A stretch of DNA of 64,000 nt from Calditrichota bacterium (GTDB lineage: Bacteria; Calditrichota; Calditrichia; RBG-13-44-9; J042). The notes under the pieces are model-generated. The model saw only the letters and a program-made list of their open reading frames with translations. It ran no database searches and was not told where the DNA came from. The DNA lies in assembly GCA_013150955.1 (NCBI GenBank), contig JAADJD010000044.1, positions 76,660-140,659 of the forward strand, given 5' to 3'. Positions 16,923-26,500 of the stretch are shown here, in pieces; the stretch's first letter is position 1, and each line of letters opens with the position of its first letter. A program made the translations under genes and the position numbers.

Positions 16923-17939
16923 TCAGGTGTGTTTTTTGTAATGCTCGTATTCCTGCGATTCGGCCAGATCCATGATTTTGTCCAGAATCGTTTGTTTTTC
17001 AGCGTCACTCAGGGTTTGAAACGTTCGGGCCAGACGAATTTTTTCTGCCAAATGGGCGTTGGTTTCCGCCCCGGTGATCAACACGCTGATGGGTAGAGAC
17101 CAGACGAAGGTGAGCGCTTCCCCGACGGACAGGCGGTCGGGGATGATGGGGCGGGAGGTTTTCCAGCGCAGTTTACCTCTCTGGTAAGTTTTCGCAAAAA
17201 AATGGCCTTCCGCCAGCGTCTTCATTGCCAGGATTCCCATCTTTTGTTCGATTAATTTCGGCATCACCGCTTCGATGAAGCTGGTGTTGGCGATAGCGTC
17301 CAGCACGTTCACGGGCATCTGGCAGGTCTGGAAGATGGGATTGTCCTTCGTCAGCTCCAGCATGGCCAGCAGACCATCCGGGTGGCGGTGCCCGGTAAAT
17401 CCAATAAAGCGCACCTTGCCCTCCTGTTGGGCCTCAAGCATGACCTCGAAGATGCCCCCCTGCTGGCGATTTCGGGCGTCCCAGGGCGAACCCACGGCAT
17501 GGACCTGCCAGAGGTCTAAATAATCGGTGCGCATCCGGCGCAGGGAACGTTCCAGGTCTTTGCGGGCTGTGCGGGCATCTGTGGCGGTGGTTTTGGACAT
17601 GAGGAACAACCGCTCGCGATGCTGGCGGGGCAGGTATTTTCCGTAACGTTCCTCGGCGCGTCCCCCGGAGTACACCTGGGCGTTGTCAAAGAATCGGATG
17701 CCGCCTTCCAGGGCCAGACGGATGATGCGTTCGGCTTCCTTTTCCGTGGCCCGACCCAGATGGGCCCCACCCAGTCCCAGCATGGTGACCGCAATTCCGG
17801 TATTTCCCAATGGACGCAAGGGCAGTACCTCTCCCAGTGGATCCGAAGGAGGCAGGGGCGATTGACCCCGTAGCCCGTTGGGAATCCATGCCGAAACGCC
17901 CAGGGCAAGCAGGCTTTTTAAAAACGTGCGTCGATCCAT
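16923..17939 (-). CDS. Tat-exported aldo/keto reductase
   Basis: A 338-residue NAD(P)H-dependent oxidoreductase of the aldo/keto reductase TIM-barrel family. It starts with a twin-arginine signal (RRTFLKSLLALGVSAW), implying export of the folded, cofactor-loaded enzyme. The catalytic tetrad is visible: Asp and Tyr in FFDNAQVYSGG, Lys in LMSKTTATD and His in WQVHAVG. An STITGxE-like cofactor segment is replaced by VLITGAETNAHL near the C-terminus. Bacterial members with Tat signals often have a C-terminal ferredoxin-like part; this one has no Cys cluster. The substrate is unknown. It lies between two repeat-filled gaps and forms no obvious operon. Confidence 0.88.
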   Translation of the reverse strand: MDRRTFLKSLLALGVSAWIPNGLRGQSPLPPSDPLGEVLPLRPLGNTGIAVTMLGLGGAHLGRATEKEAERIIRLALEGGIRFFDNAQVYSGGRAEERYGKYLPRQHRERLFLMSKTTATDARTARKDLERSLRRMRTDYLDLWQVHAVGSPWDARNRQQGGIFEVMLEAQQEGKVRFIGFTGHRHPDGLLAMLELTKDNPIFQTCQMPVNVLDAIANTSFIEAVMPKLIEQKMGILAMKTLAEGHFFAKTYQRGKLRWKTSRPIIPDRLSVGEALTFVWSLPISVLITGAETNAHLAEKIRLARTFQTLSDAEKQTILDKIMDLAESQEYEHYKKHT

Positions 17940-18101
17940 TGTTTTCTACCCCGCAGCTGGATGGTTGCAACGATCAGCCAGACTCCATCCGGATTGGGAT
18001 GGCATTTTTTTCAGAAAATAGATGATTTTGCGATTTTGTTCTTTCATACGCGTTCAGCAATTGGGCAACGCGAAACGGATTCCCACCCGGGAAAAGATGG
18101 A

Positions 18102-18830
18102 TTATTCGGGAGATTCAGTTGTGGATCGGGCTCCAGTTTTGCGGCGCAGGTGCTGAATGCCTTCGGGGCCGGCCACGATGACATCCGTGGCAATCCCGAT
18201 AAACAGCCCGTGTTCCACCACGGCGGCGCGTTTTTCCAGAAGATGGGCGATCGTCGCCGGATCTTTCATGGGCCCAAAGTGGCAATCCAGAATGTAATTG
18301 CCCTGATCGGTTTTAAACAGGGTACCATCGGCGTTTTTGCGCAGGGTCACCTGTGCGCCCAGCGACTGGATGAATTGAATTTCGGGACGCAGGCCAAAGG
18401 GAACCACCTCCACCGGTAAGGCCCAGCGGGTTCCCAGTCGGGGCGAGAGTTTGGAGGTGTCCGCAATGATAATTTCCCTTCGGCTGGCCTGGGCAACAAT
18501 CTTTTCCCGTAACAGGGCACCCCCGCCGCCTTTAATCAGGTTCAGATCCGGATCAATCTCGTCGGCCCCGTCGATGGTCAAATCCAGTGCCGGATGTTCG
18601 TTGAGGGTGGTCAGAGGAATGCCCCGTTGCTGGGCCTGGCGTTCCACTTCCAGCGAGCAGGGAACCACCAGGATGTTTTTCAACCGTCCCTCCCGGATGC
18701 GGCTGGCAATTTCCAGCAGGGCAAAATGAGCGGTGCTTCCGTGCCCCAGACCAATCACCATGTCGTTCTTGACGTAATTCACGGCACGTTGGGCCGCCTG
18801 TTGTTTGTATTCCGTTACCTCGGTGGCCAT
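18102..18830 (-). CDS. rpiA: Ribose-5-phosphate isomerase A
   Basis: A 242-residue enzyme interconverting ribose-5-phosphate and ribulose-5-phosphate in the pentose phosphate pathway. Family motifs are GLGHGSTAHFAL near the N-terminus, LDLTIDGADEIDP with the catalytic Asp, LIKGGGGALLREKIVA with the catalytic Glu/Lys region, and a C-terminal GLFIGIATDVIVAG. Length is slightly above the usual 220-230 because of a polar tail (ARSTTESPE). AAGGAG precedes the ATG. It is monocistronic as far as can be seen, with a repeat copy in its upstream region. Confidence 0.97.
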   Translation of the reverse strand: MATEVTEYKQQAAQRAVNYVKNDMVIGLGHGSTAHFALLEIASRIREGRLKNILVVPCSLEVERQAQQRGIPLTTLNEHPALDLTIDGADEIDPDLNLIKGGGGALLREKIVAQASRREIIIADTSKLSPRLGTRWALPVEVVPFGLRPEIQFIQSLGAQVTLRKNADGTLFKTDQGNYILDCHFGPMKDPATIAHLLEKRAAVVEHGLFIGIATDVIVAGPEGIQHLRRKTGARSTTESPE

Positions 18831-18945
18831 AAAAGGTCTCCTTGTCTTCCTGGATAGGAAATTTAGCGGACACAGATTTTTTTACCAAATAAAATCGATA
18901 TTCCCCCAATTTTGGATGCCCGGACGCAAACAATTTGTCCAAAAT

Positions 18946-19114
18946 TAACTCAAATAATGCGTGACACCATGAATCCCACGAATGCATTCGAAAAAATCAA
19001 CAAAATCGCGAATATATCCGGGAAAACATTTTCATCCAGAAAGAATCCAGTGCATTTGATTATTCTTGTCTGTGTTCATTCGTGTCATTCTTAGGCTAAG
19101 GCATAATCTGGGAT
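18946..19114 (+). repeat. MITE-like intergenic repeat, copy 6
   Basis: A full but diverged unit lying between divergently oriented genes: left end AACTCAAATAATGC, left arm CACCATGAATCCCACGAATG, core TTTTCATCCAGAAAGAATCC, right arm GTTCATTCGTGTCATTC and end GGCATAATCTGGGAT. Together with short flanks it accounts for most of the 367-base gap between rpiA and the next gene; no promoter could be recognised in the remainder. Confidence 0.8.
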
Positions 19115-19197
19115 AAGGATGTCGTTCGATTCGCCTATTGAACTCCAGTACCCGAATCCCTATATTTAACAATCGGGCAAAAAATAGGAGGCGGGGC

Positions 19198-19515
19198 ATG
19201 CGCAAATATTGCAAGGCCTATCTGGTAAAGGATTTTAAGAAATTTAAAAACTGGAAGGTGAATGAGGCCAATCTGCGGAAAGAAACCCGGAACGTGGATG
19301 GGAAGGAGGTGGAGGCGCCCCGTCGTCTGTCCGATGACGACATTCTTTATTTACACGAGGATTTTGTGGTCACCGATGGGATTTATCGGGAAGAGCATGT
19401 GATCTTCGATGCGGTCACCGACGAATGGAAGGAATTTTGTCGCCAGGTATTGAAATTTTCGGTGCCCGATTTTGGTGGGGAAACCCGGAAAGCGGAAAGT
19501 AAAGAATCCGGATAG
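19198..19515 (+). CDS. Small conserved-looking hypothetical protein
   Basis: A 105-residue protein of unknown function. The start at 19198 is fixed by TAGGAGG (19186-19192) just before the ATG; 20 extra residues from an upstream in-frame ATG would lack such a site. The sequence is soluble and charged, with an N-terminal basic stretch (YLVKDFKKFKNWK), a central SDDDILYLHEDFVVTDG segment and an aromatic FDAVTDEWKEFC stretch. No signal peptide or membrane segment is present. The good ribosome-binding site and balanced composition argue for a real gene. It is the last gene before the PKS-NRPS locus, 1 kb upstream on the same strand, but separated from it by repeats. I do not recognise the family. 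Confidence 0.7.
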   Translation: MRKYCKAYLVKDFKKFKNWKVNEANLRKETRNVDGKEVEAPRRLSDDDILYLHEDFVVTDGIYREEHVIFDAVTDEWKEFCRQVLKFSVPDFGGETRKAESKESG

Positions 19516-19523
19516 CCAATTGT

Positions 19524-19741
19524 CCCAGATGATGCGTTTGACCACGAATTGCACGAATGAACACAAATAAAATAATCTCAGATTAAGCAATAGCCTACGA
19601 ATTACACGAATTAACACAAATAAAACCAATAAAATACATCGGATTGTGTCTGGATGAAAATGTGTTCCATAGCTTATTCGCGTTTTTGTCGACATTTTTA
19701 GTTTCATTCGCGTGATTCGCGGTTTAATGCGAAATTTGGGA
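19524..19741 (-). repeat. MITE-like intergenic repeat, copy 7 (inverted), with a fragment
   Basis: A right-end fragment in reverse orientation (19524-19576, CCACGAATTGCACGAATGAA) is followed by a full reversed unit (19577-19741) with arms CTACGAATTACACGAATTAA and GTTTCATTCGCGTGATTCGC. Orientation is read from the core (TCTGGATGAAAATGTG). It starts 9 bases after the stop of the small gene, so it would form the 3' end of that transcript. Confidence 0.8.
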
Positions 19742-19809
19742 TAATAAAGCACATGGGATTATATCTGTTTGAAGATTTGTTTCGCGGTTTCATGCCTCAT
19801 TTAGCTTAA

Positions 19810-19979
19810 GCCCAGAATATGCAATGGCCTACGAATTACACGAATTAAAACGAATAAAAATAACAAAATCCATTTGATGATATCGGAATAAAAATGTGTT
19901 CCAGGGTTTATTCGCGATTTTATGGATATGTTTTGCCTTTATTCGTGTTATTCTCGGTTTAATGCATTATCTGGGTTAA
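19810..19979 (-). repeat. MITE-like intergenic repeat, copy 8 (inverted)
   Basis: A full reversed unit with outer ends CCCAGAATATGC and GCATTATCTGGGTT, and arms CTACGAATTACACGAATTAA and TTCGTGTTATTCTCGGTTTA. The core is more diverged (ATCGGAATAAAAATGTG). It marks the left border of the long upstream region of the biosynthetic locus. Confidence 0.8.
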
Positions 19980-20266
19980 ATCGCCTGGATATTTAGCCGC
20001 CAATTTTCACCCGTTGCCCTGTTCGGCATCCTTCAAAGGTAATGTATTGAGATTCCTTGGGTTATCGTGGATTATTTCGGATACCCGTATCTGAAATTTT
20101 GTGCATTTAATTTCCATTCCCGGTAAGATTTCCTGAAAAATTTGGCGAAGTTGTATAAAAATTCTACAATTTTTTAAGTGAGATTCATCACACAATACTA
20201 CCGGGATGTTTCATATAAAGATATGTTAATTTATTGTTCTTCATGTAATTAAGTAGGGGAGAGACA

Positions 20267-20329
20267 ATGGGGGTTATGAAATACAGACAGGCTCGTCTTC
20301 TCAAAATTTTCCTGAAAATTATTTTATAA
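20267..20329 (+). CDS. Possible 20-residue leader peptide
   Basis: A 20-codon frame (MGVMKYRQARLLKIFLKIIL) begins 4 bases after AGGGGAGAG, one of the best ribosome-binding sites in the window. The peptide is basic then hydrophobic. It could be a leader peptide controlling the operon, a small membrane-active peptide, or chance in AT-rich DNA. No classical attenuator stem was recognised after it. Confidence 0.25.
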   Translation: MGVMKYRQARLLKIFLKIIL

Positions 20330-20478
20330 AATTTTTTACCCGGAATTCCAATTTCTTTACCTGATAAATTCTAAAATTTCTTTACAGAACAGGCGTTTTG
20401 TCTCCCCTTGGCTGATTTCTAATTTTAAAATCGTGTTCTTTTAAAAAGATAAATTGAACACACAAGAATCTACAGCGG

Positions 20479-20495
20479 AGTGTAATATTTACACT
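20479..20495. promoter_or_regulatory. Perfect 17-bp palindrome, candidate operator
   Basis: AGTGTAATATTTACACT is a perfect 7+3+7 inverted repeat 56 bases before the ATG of the first megasynthase gene. The size and symmetry are those of a dimeric helix-turn-helix regulator site (TetR, MarR or AraC-type). No regulator gene lies next to it in the window, so the cognate protein is unknown. Confidence 0.5.
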
Positions 20496-20551
20496 GTCGC
20501 GTAGAAAAACGATTCTTAACCGTTATTTAGAAGCAAGGTTTAGGGAGAGAT

Positions 20552-23500
20552 ATGAAGGATCTGGGGAATTTTTTCTTCGATTTGGATTTTGAGCCAACCA
20601 ATATTGTGGATATTTTGCGCTGGCGGGGGGAGCATCAAGCCGATAAACTCGCCTTTACCTTCCTGGAGGATGGGGATAAGAAGGAAGTTCGCATTACCTA
20701 TGGGGAACTGGATCGCAAGGCACGGGCCATTGCGGCTACATTACAGAAACACAATCTAAAAGGCGAACGTGTCCTGCTGCTGTATCCACCAGGATTAGAA
20801 TACATTGCCGGGTTTATGGGGTGCCTGTATGCCGGGGCGATTGCCGTGCCGGTGTATCCACCCGATCCCACGCGATTAAATCGAACCCTTCCGCGACTGG
20901 AGGCCATTGTACAGGATGCCGATGCCCGGGTGGCGTTGACCACCGGCCAGATCATGGCCATGATGAAGTTGATCAAGGTACAGTCGCGTTTTGCGGGATC
21001 GCTGGAGAAGTTCCCGATCTTTCGGAAGGCGCTGGGTGTATTGGGCAGTAAGGCCCAGGACATCGGGCGAACCGAAGGCCTGGAGCGCATGAAATGGATT
21101 GCCACGGATAAACTGGGAAAATCGATTGCCGATCGATGGGCGCCCACGCCGGTCGATGGCGACACACTGGCCTATCTGCAGTACACTTCTGGATCAACCG
21201 GCACCCCGAAAGGGGTTATGCTGACCCATAGCAATTTGTTGCACAATTCCCGCCTGATCCATTATGGCTTCGGTTTTACCCGCGATGCCATCGGGGTGAT
21301 TTGGCTGCCCATGTATCACGATATGGGGTTAATCGGTGGCATATTACAACCCCTGGCGGCTGGACTGCCCTGTATTTTAATGTCCCCGCTGGCATTTTTA
21401 CAGTGGCCGGTGCGCTGGCTCAAGGTGATCTCCCGCATCAAGGATCGCAGGGTAATTAGCGGGGGGCCGAATTTTGCCTATGAACTGTGCGTCCGTCGGG
21501 TTTCCAGAAAGCAAATTGAGGAACTGGATTTGAGCAACTGGGTGGTGGCGTTTAGTGGCGCCGAACCCGTACGGGCGGAAACGATCGAAAAATTTAGCCG
21601 CACCTTTGCTCCTGCAGGTTTCAAAAAAGAGGCGTTCTATCCCTGTTATGGTCTGGCCGAGGCCACCCTGATGGTTTCCGGTGGATTGCAGAAGGAGCCG
21701 CCGGTTTTCCTGCACATCAAAAAGTCGGCACTGAAAGAAAATCGTGTGCACGTGTGTGATTCCGCCGATGAAGATGCCCAGACCTTTGTGGGGTGTGGGC
21801 GGGCATTACTTGATCAACGCATCGAAATTGTGGATCCTGAAACGCTTCGCAAATGTAACGAAGGGGAAATTGGGGAAATCTGGGTTTCCAGTCCCAGCGT
21901 GGCTCAGGGATACTGGAACAAACCCGAGGCGACGCAGGAGACCTTCCAGGCCCGAATTGCCGATACGGATGAAGGCCCGTTTCTGCGCACGGGAGATCTG
22001 GGGTTTCTGTTGAATGGGGAGCTCTACGTCACCGGTCGGTTGAAGGACTTGATTATCATCCGGGGACGGAATCATTATCCCCAGGATATTGAATACACCG
22101 TGGAGCAGGCCCATGCCGCCGTACGAGCCGGCTGTGTGGCCGCGTTTTCCATCGAGGTAACTGGAGAAGAGCGGCTGGTGGTGGTTGCCGAAGCCCGTCA
22201 CCGGAAAGATGCGGATTATGGCGATGTGGTTTCGGCCATTCGTCAGGCCATTGCCGAAGGCCACGATCTGCAGGTTTATGCCATTGTGCTGATCAAACCC
22301 CGCACCATTCCAAAAACCTCCAGCGGCAAGATTCGTCGGCGGGCCACCCGGGAGCTGTACTTAAACGGCGAATTGGATGTATTGACCGAATGGCGGGTGG
22401 GCATGCCCGTTCCCGAGACCCTGGAAGAACTGGAAAAGAAAACGGCCGACACCCATGCCCCATCGGAAGCGACCCTGGTGCAGCCAGTTTCGGGGAAACG
22501 CATTCGGGTGGAGGACATCGAAAGCTGGTTGGTGAAGAAGCTGGCCGAGATTTTAAAGACCCCTGCGAATACCATCGATATCCGACAACCTTTTGCCTCG
22601 TATGGGCTGGATTCGGCACAGGCGGTTAGCCTGGCGGGAGAGCTGGAGGAATGGCTGGGCATTTCGTTGCCTCCCACTTTGCTTTATGACTATCCCACCA
22701 TTGAATCCCTGGCCCGCTATCTGGCCGGGCAGGAAATTCGCGTGGCGGCAGATGCAGCCGTCAGAGAGGACGAACCCGCGGAAACGGTTTCTCAGGAATC
22801 GGAACCGTCTTCGAAAGTCCCGGACGTCTCCCGGGAACCGATCGCCATCGTGGGGATTGGCGCTCGCTTTCCGGGCGCGCCGAATAAAGAGGCGTTCTGG
22901 GAATTGCTGAAAAATGGCGTGGATGCCATTCGCGAGGTGCCGCGGGATCGCTGGAACATCGATGCCTATTATGATCCCAATCCGGGCGTGCCGGGCAAGA
23001 TGTACACCCGTTGGGGTGGTTTTGTGGATGATGTGGATCAGTTCGATCCTCAGTTCTTTGGCATTTCTCCGCGGGAGGCGTCTCGCATCGATCCCCAGCA
23101 GCGGCTGCTACTGGAGGTGGCCTGGGAGGCGCTGGAGGATGCCGGTATTCCGCGGGAAAAATTTGCGGGCAGCCGCACCGGAGTGTTTGTGGGCATTAGC
23201 AGTAACGATTATGCTCGGATTCAGCTGGGGGATGAAACCCGAATCGATGCCTACTCCGGTACCGGGAATGCGCTGAGCATTGCTGCGAACCGGATTTCCT
23301 ATCTGTTTGATTTGCATGGCCCCAGCGTGGCCGTGGATACGGCCTGTTCCTCTTCGCTGGTTTCCCTGCATATGGCGGTGCAGGCCCTGCGCAATGGAGA
23401 GTGCGAAATGGCGCTGGCCGGTGGGGTCAATCTGGTGCTGGCACCGGACGTGACCATCAATTTCTGTCAGGCCGGGGTCATGGCGCCCGATGGCCGGTGC

Positions 23501-26500
23501 AAAACCTTTGACGAACGGGCCAACGGATACGTACGCGGCGAAGGGGCGGGAATGGTGGTGCTGAAGCCCTTATCCCGTGCCGTTGCCGATGGCGACCCCA
23601 TTTACGCGGTGATCCTGGGCAGTGCTGTCAACAGCGACGGGCGTAGCAATGGGCTGATGGCACCCAATCAGCAGGCGCAGGAGGCGGTCATCCGCGAAGC
23701 CCTTCAGGATGCCGGGGTGTCTCCAGCGGATATTCAGTACGTGGAGGCCCATGGAACGGGAACCAAATTGGGGGATCCCATTGAAGTCAAAGCGCTGGGG
23801 AACGTGCTAAAAGAGGGCCGTCCTCAGGAACAGAAATGTGCCATCGGTTCGGTAAAGACCAACATCGGTCATCTGGAATCTGCCGCGGGCATTGCCGGGG
23901 TCATCAAAACGGCTCTGGCTATTAAATACCGCCAGATTCCCCCAAGCATCCATTTTGAAAAACCGAATCCGCACATTCCGTTCGATGAGTTGCCATTGTA
24001 TGTTCAGACCGAACTGGGGAGCTGGCCGGATGACTCCAGGCGGTTAATCGCCGGAGTGACTTCCCTGGGATTTGGAGGAACCAATTCCCACGCCATTCTG
24101 GCGGAGCCACCGGCAGAGGCCCGAACGTCTCGAAAAATCACCCACACCCGGAAGGTATATCTGATCCCGCTGTCGGCTCAAACGGAGGCGGCGGTGGAGG
24201 ATCTGGTGACGGCATATCTGGAGGAGCTGGGTGCCGGTCGTTTGAACGCATCGGTGCACGATATTGCCTACACCGCCAGTTTGCGTCGGACGCACCATGA
24301 TGTGCGGCTGGCCATTCCGGTGACCTGTCGTCAGGATTTTCGGGAAAAGCTGGAGGCGTTCCGCCGGGGAGAACCGTTGCCGGAGGTGGCGCTGGGCCGC
24401 CGGCCTCTGGGCACGCGCAAGAAACTGGCCTTTGTCTTTTCCGGACAGGGCGCACAGTGGTGGGCCATGGGCCAGCAATTGCTGGAATCCGAGCCCGTTT
24501 TCCGGGAAGCCATCGAAGAAGTGGATCGAGAAATCCAGAAACAGGCGGGCTGGTCGCTGATGCAGGAGCTGCAGGCGGACGAAGCCCATTCCCGAATGGA
24601 TGACATCAACATCATTCAGCCGGCCTTATTCGGGCTGCAGGTGGCGCTGGCCCGGCTGTGGCAGTCCTGGGGCATCCAGCCGGATGCGGTGGTAGGCCAT
24701 AGCATGGGCGAGGTGGCCGCTGCTTACGTTGCCGGCATTCTGGATCTGCAGAGCGCAGTGAAAATCATTCATCATCGCAGCCGATTGATGAAGCGGGTGA
24801 GCGGCAAGGGGCTGATGGCCGTGGTGGAATTGACGGTGGAGCAGGCGCGAGAGCGGCTGCAGGCCTATGCGGATCGGGTGTCCATTGCCGTGCAGGCCAG
24901 TCCGGGTTCGGTGGTGATTTCCGGGGAGCCGGAGGCCATTCAGGAGATCGTTCAGCAGCTGGAAGCCGAAAGCATCTTCTGCCGGATCCTTCGGGTGGAT
25001 GTGGCCTCTCACAGCCCGCAAATGGATCCGCTGCGACAGGAACTGATTAAAATCCTTGCCGATCTAAAACCTTCAACCGAAAACATCCCCTTTTACTCAA
25101 CCGTTCGTGCGCAATGGTTATCCGGCGATCAACTGAATGCGCAATACTGGGGAGACAATCTCCGCGAAATGGTGCGTTTCAAAGAGGCCATTGAGCAGGT
25201 GGCCAGCGATGACATCGAGGTGTTTCTGGAAATCAGTCCCCATCCCATTTTGTCCGGTTCGGTGCAGCAAACCGTTCTGGCCATCCAGCGGACACCGGTT
25301 GTGTTGCCGTCATTAAAGCGTGAAGAAGATGAACTTCAGGTGATTCTGGGATCACTCGGAAAGTTGTACACCCTGGGTTTCCCCGTCCGCTGGGAGGTGT
25401 TTTTCCCGGAAGGGGGGAATGTGGTCTCTTTGCCAACCTATCCCTGGCAGAAGGATCGATACTGGTTTGATATGGATGAGGAGACCCCCGCAGCCCGGCG
25501 CATGACCGCCCGCGTGGAAGAGCCGATTGAACATCCGCTGCTGGGTGTGAGGCGATCCTCCCCGGTACTTTCCGGGAAACAGGTCTGGGAAGTGCAGCTG
25601 CACCCCACGGAGGTGGCCTTTCTGCAGGATCACCGGGTGCAGAATACCATGGTGTTTCCCGCGGCCGCCTATGTGGAAATGGCCCTGTCCGCTGCCCGAC
25701 GATTGCAACCCGAAAATCGTCCCATTCTGGAAAATGTGACCTTTCATCGGGCATTAATGCTGTCCGAACAGGCAGCAGCCCGTATTCAGCTGGTGCTGTC
25801 CCACGTCAATTCCCGTCAGGCGACCTTCCAGGTATTTAGCGAGGAAGGCACATCCCGTGACAACGGCACCTGGATGCTGAACAGTTCGGGGATGATTCGT
25901 TTTGAGAAAACCACCGCTGCGCCGCCTGCGGTGGATCTGAATGCATTGCGTCAGGCCTGCACGGAGGAGGTGCCCGCGGGCGCACACTTCGAGCGATTGC
26001 GTACGCATGGGCTGGAGTACGGGCCGGCATTTCAGGGCATTCAAAATGTGTGGCGCTGCGACGGACAGGCGCTGGCACAGGTGGAGGTGCCTCCATCGGT
26101 CAATGGCGAGTTGAAAGATTATTTCATCCATCCAGCGCTACTGGATGCCTGTTTCCAGACCCTGTCGGATGCCATTCCCACGGCGCAGGGGGACAGCAAC
26201 GGGAGTGTGCTATACCTGCCCGCTGGTATCGATCGAATTGAGGTGTACCAGCAGCCCGGCGAGCAGGTCTGGAGTCACGCCGTGTTGCGTTCTGAAGTCT
26301 CTGAGCGAAGCGGCACCCTGCGCGGAGATATCACCGTTTTTTCCAGCGATGGCCAGCCGGTGTTGCGGATTGAAGGCATGCGCCTGCAGCGGCTGGGACG
26401 GGCCATGGAAGACAATATTCAGGATTGGCTTTATACGGTAAGGTGGCAGGATGTTCAGGACATGACAGAAAACCTGCTGCCGGCCACTGGAAAACATTAC

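Larger units (their letters stand above)
19980..20551 (+). promoter_or_regulatory. Upstream control region of the PKS-NRPS locus
   Basis: These 572 bases contain no repeat copy and become strongly AT-rich after 20080, unlike the coding DNA on either side. This suits a promoter region for a very long operon. Inside are a 20-codon open frame with a strong ribosome-binding site (20267-20329) and a perfect 17-bp palindrome (20479-20495). AGGGAGAG (20542-20549) precedes the first megasynthase ATG. A firm -35/-10 pair could not be chosen because several AT-rich hexamers compete. Confidence 0.5.
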
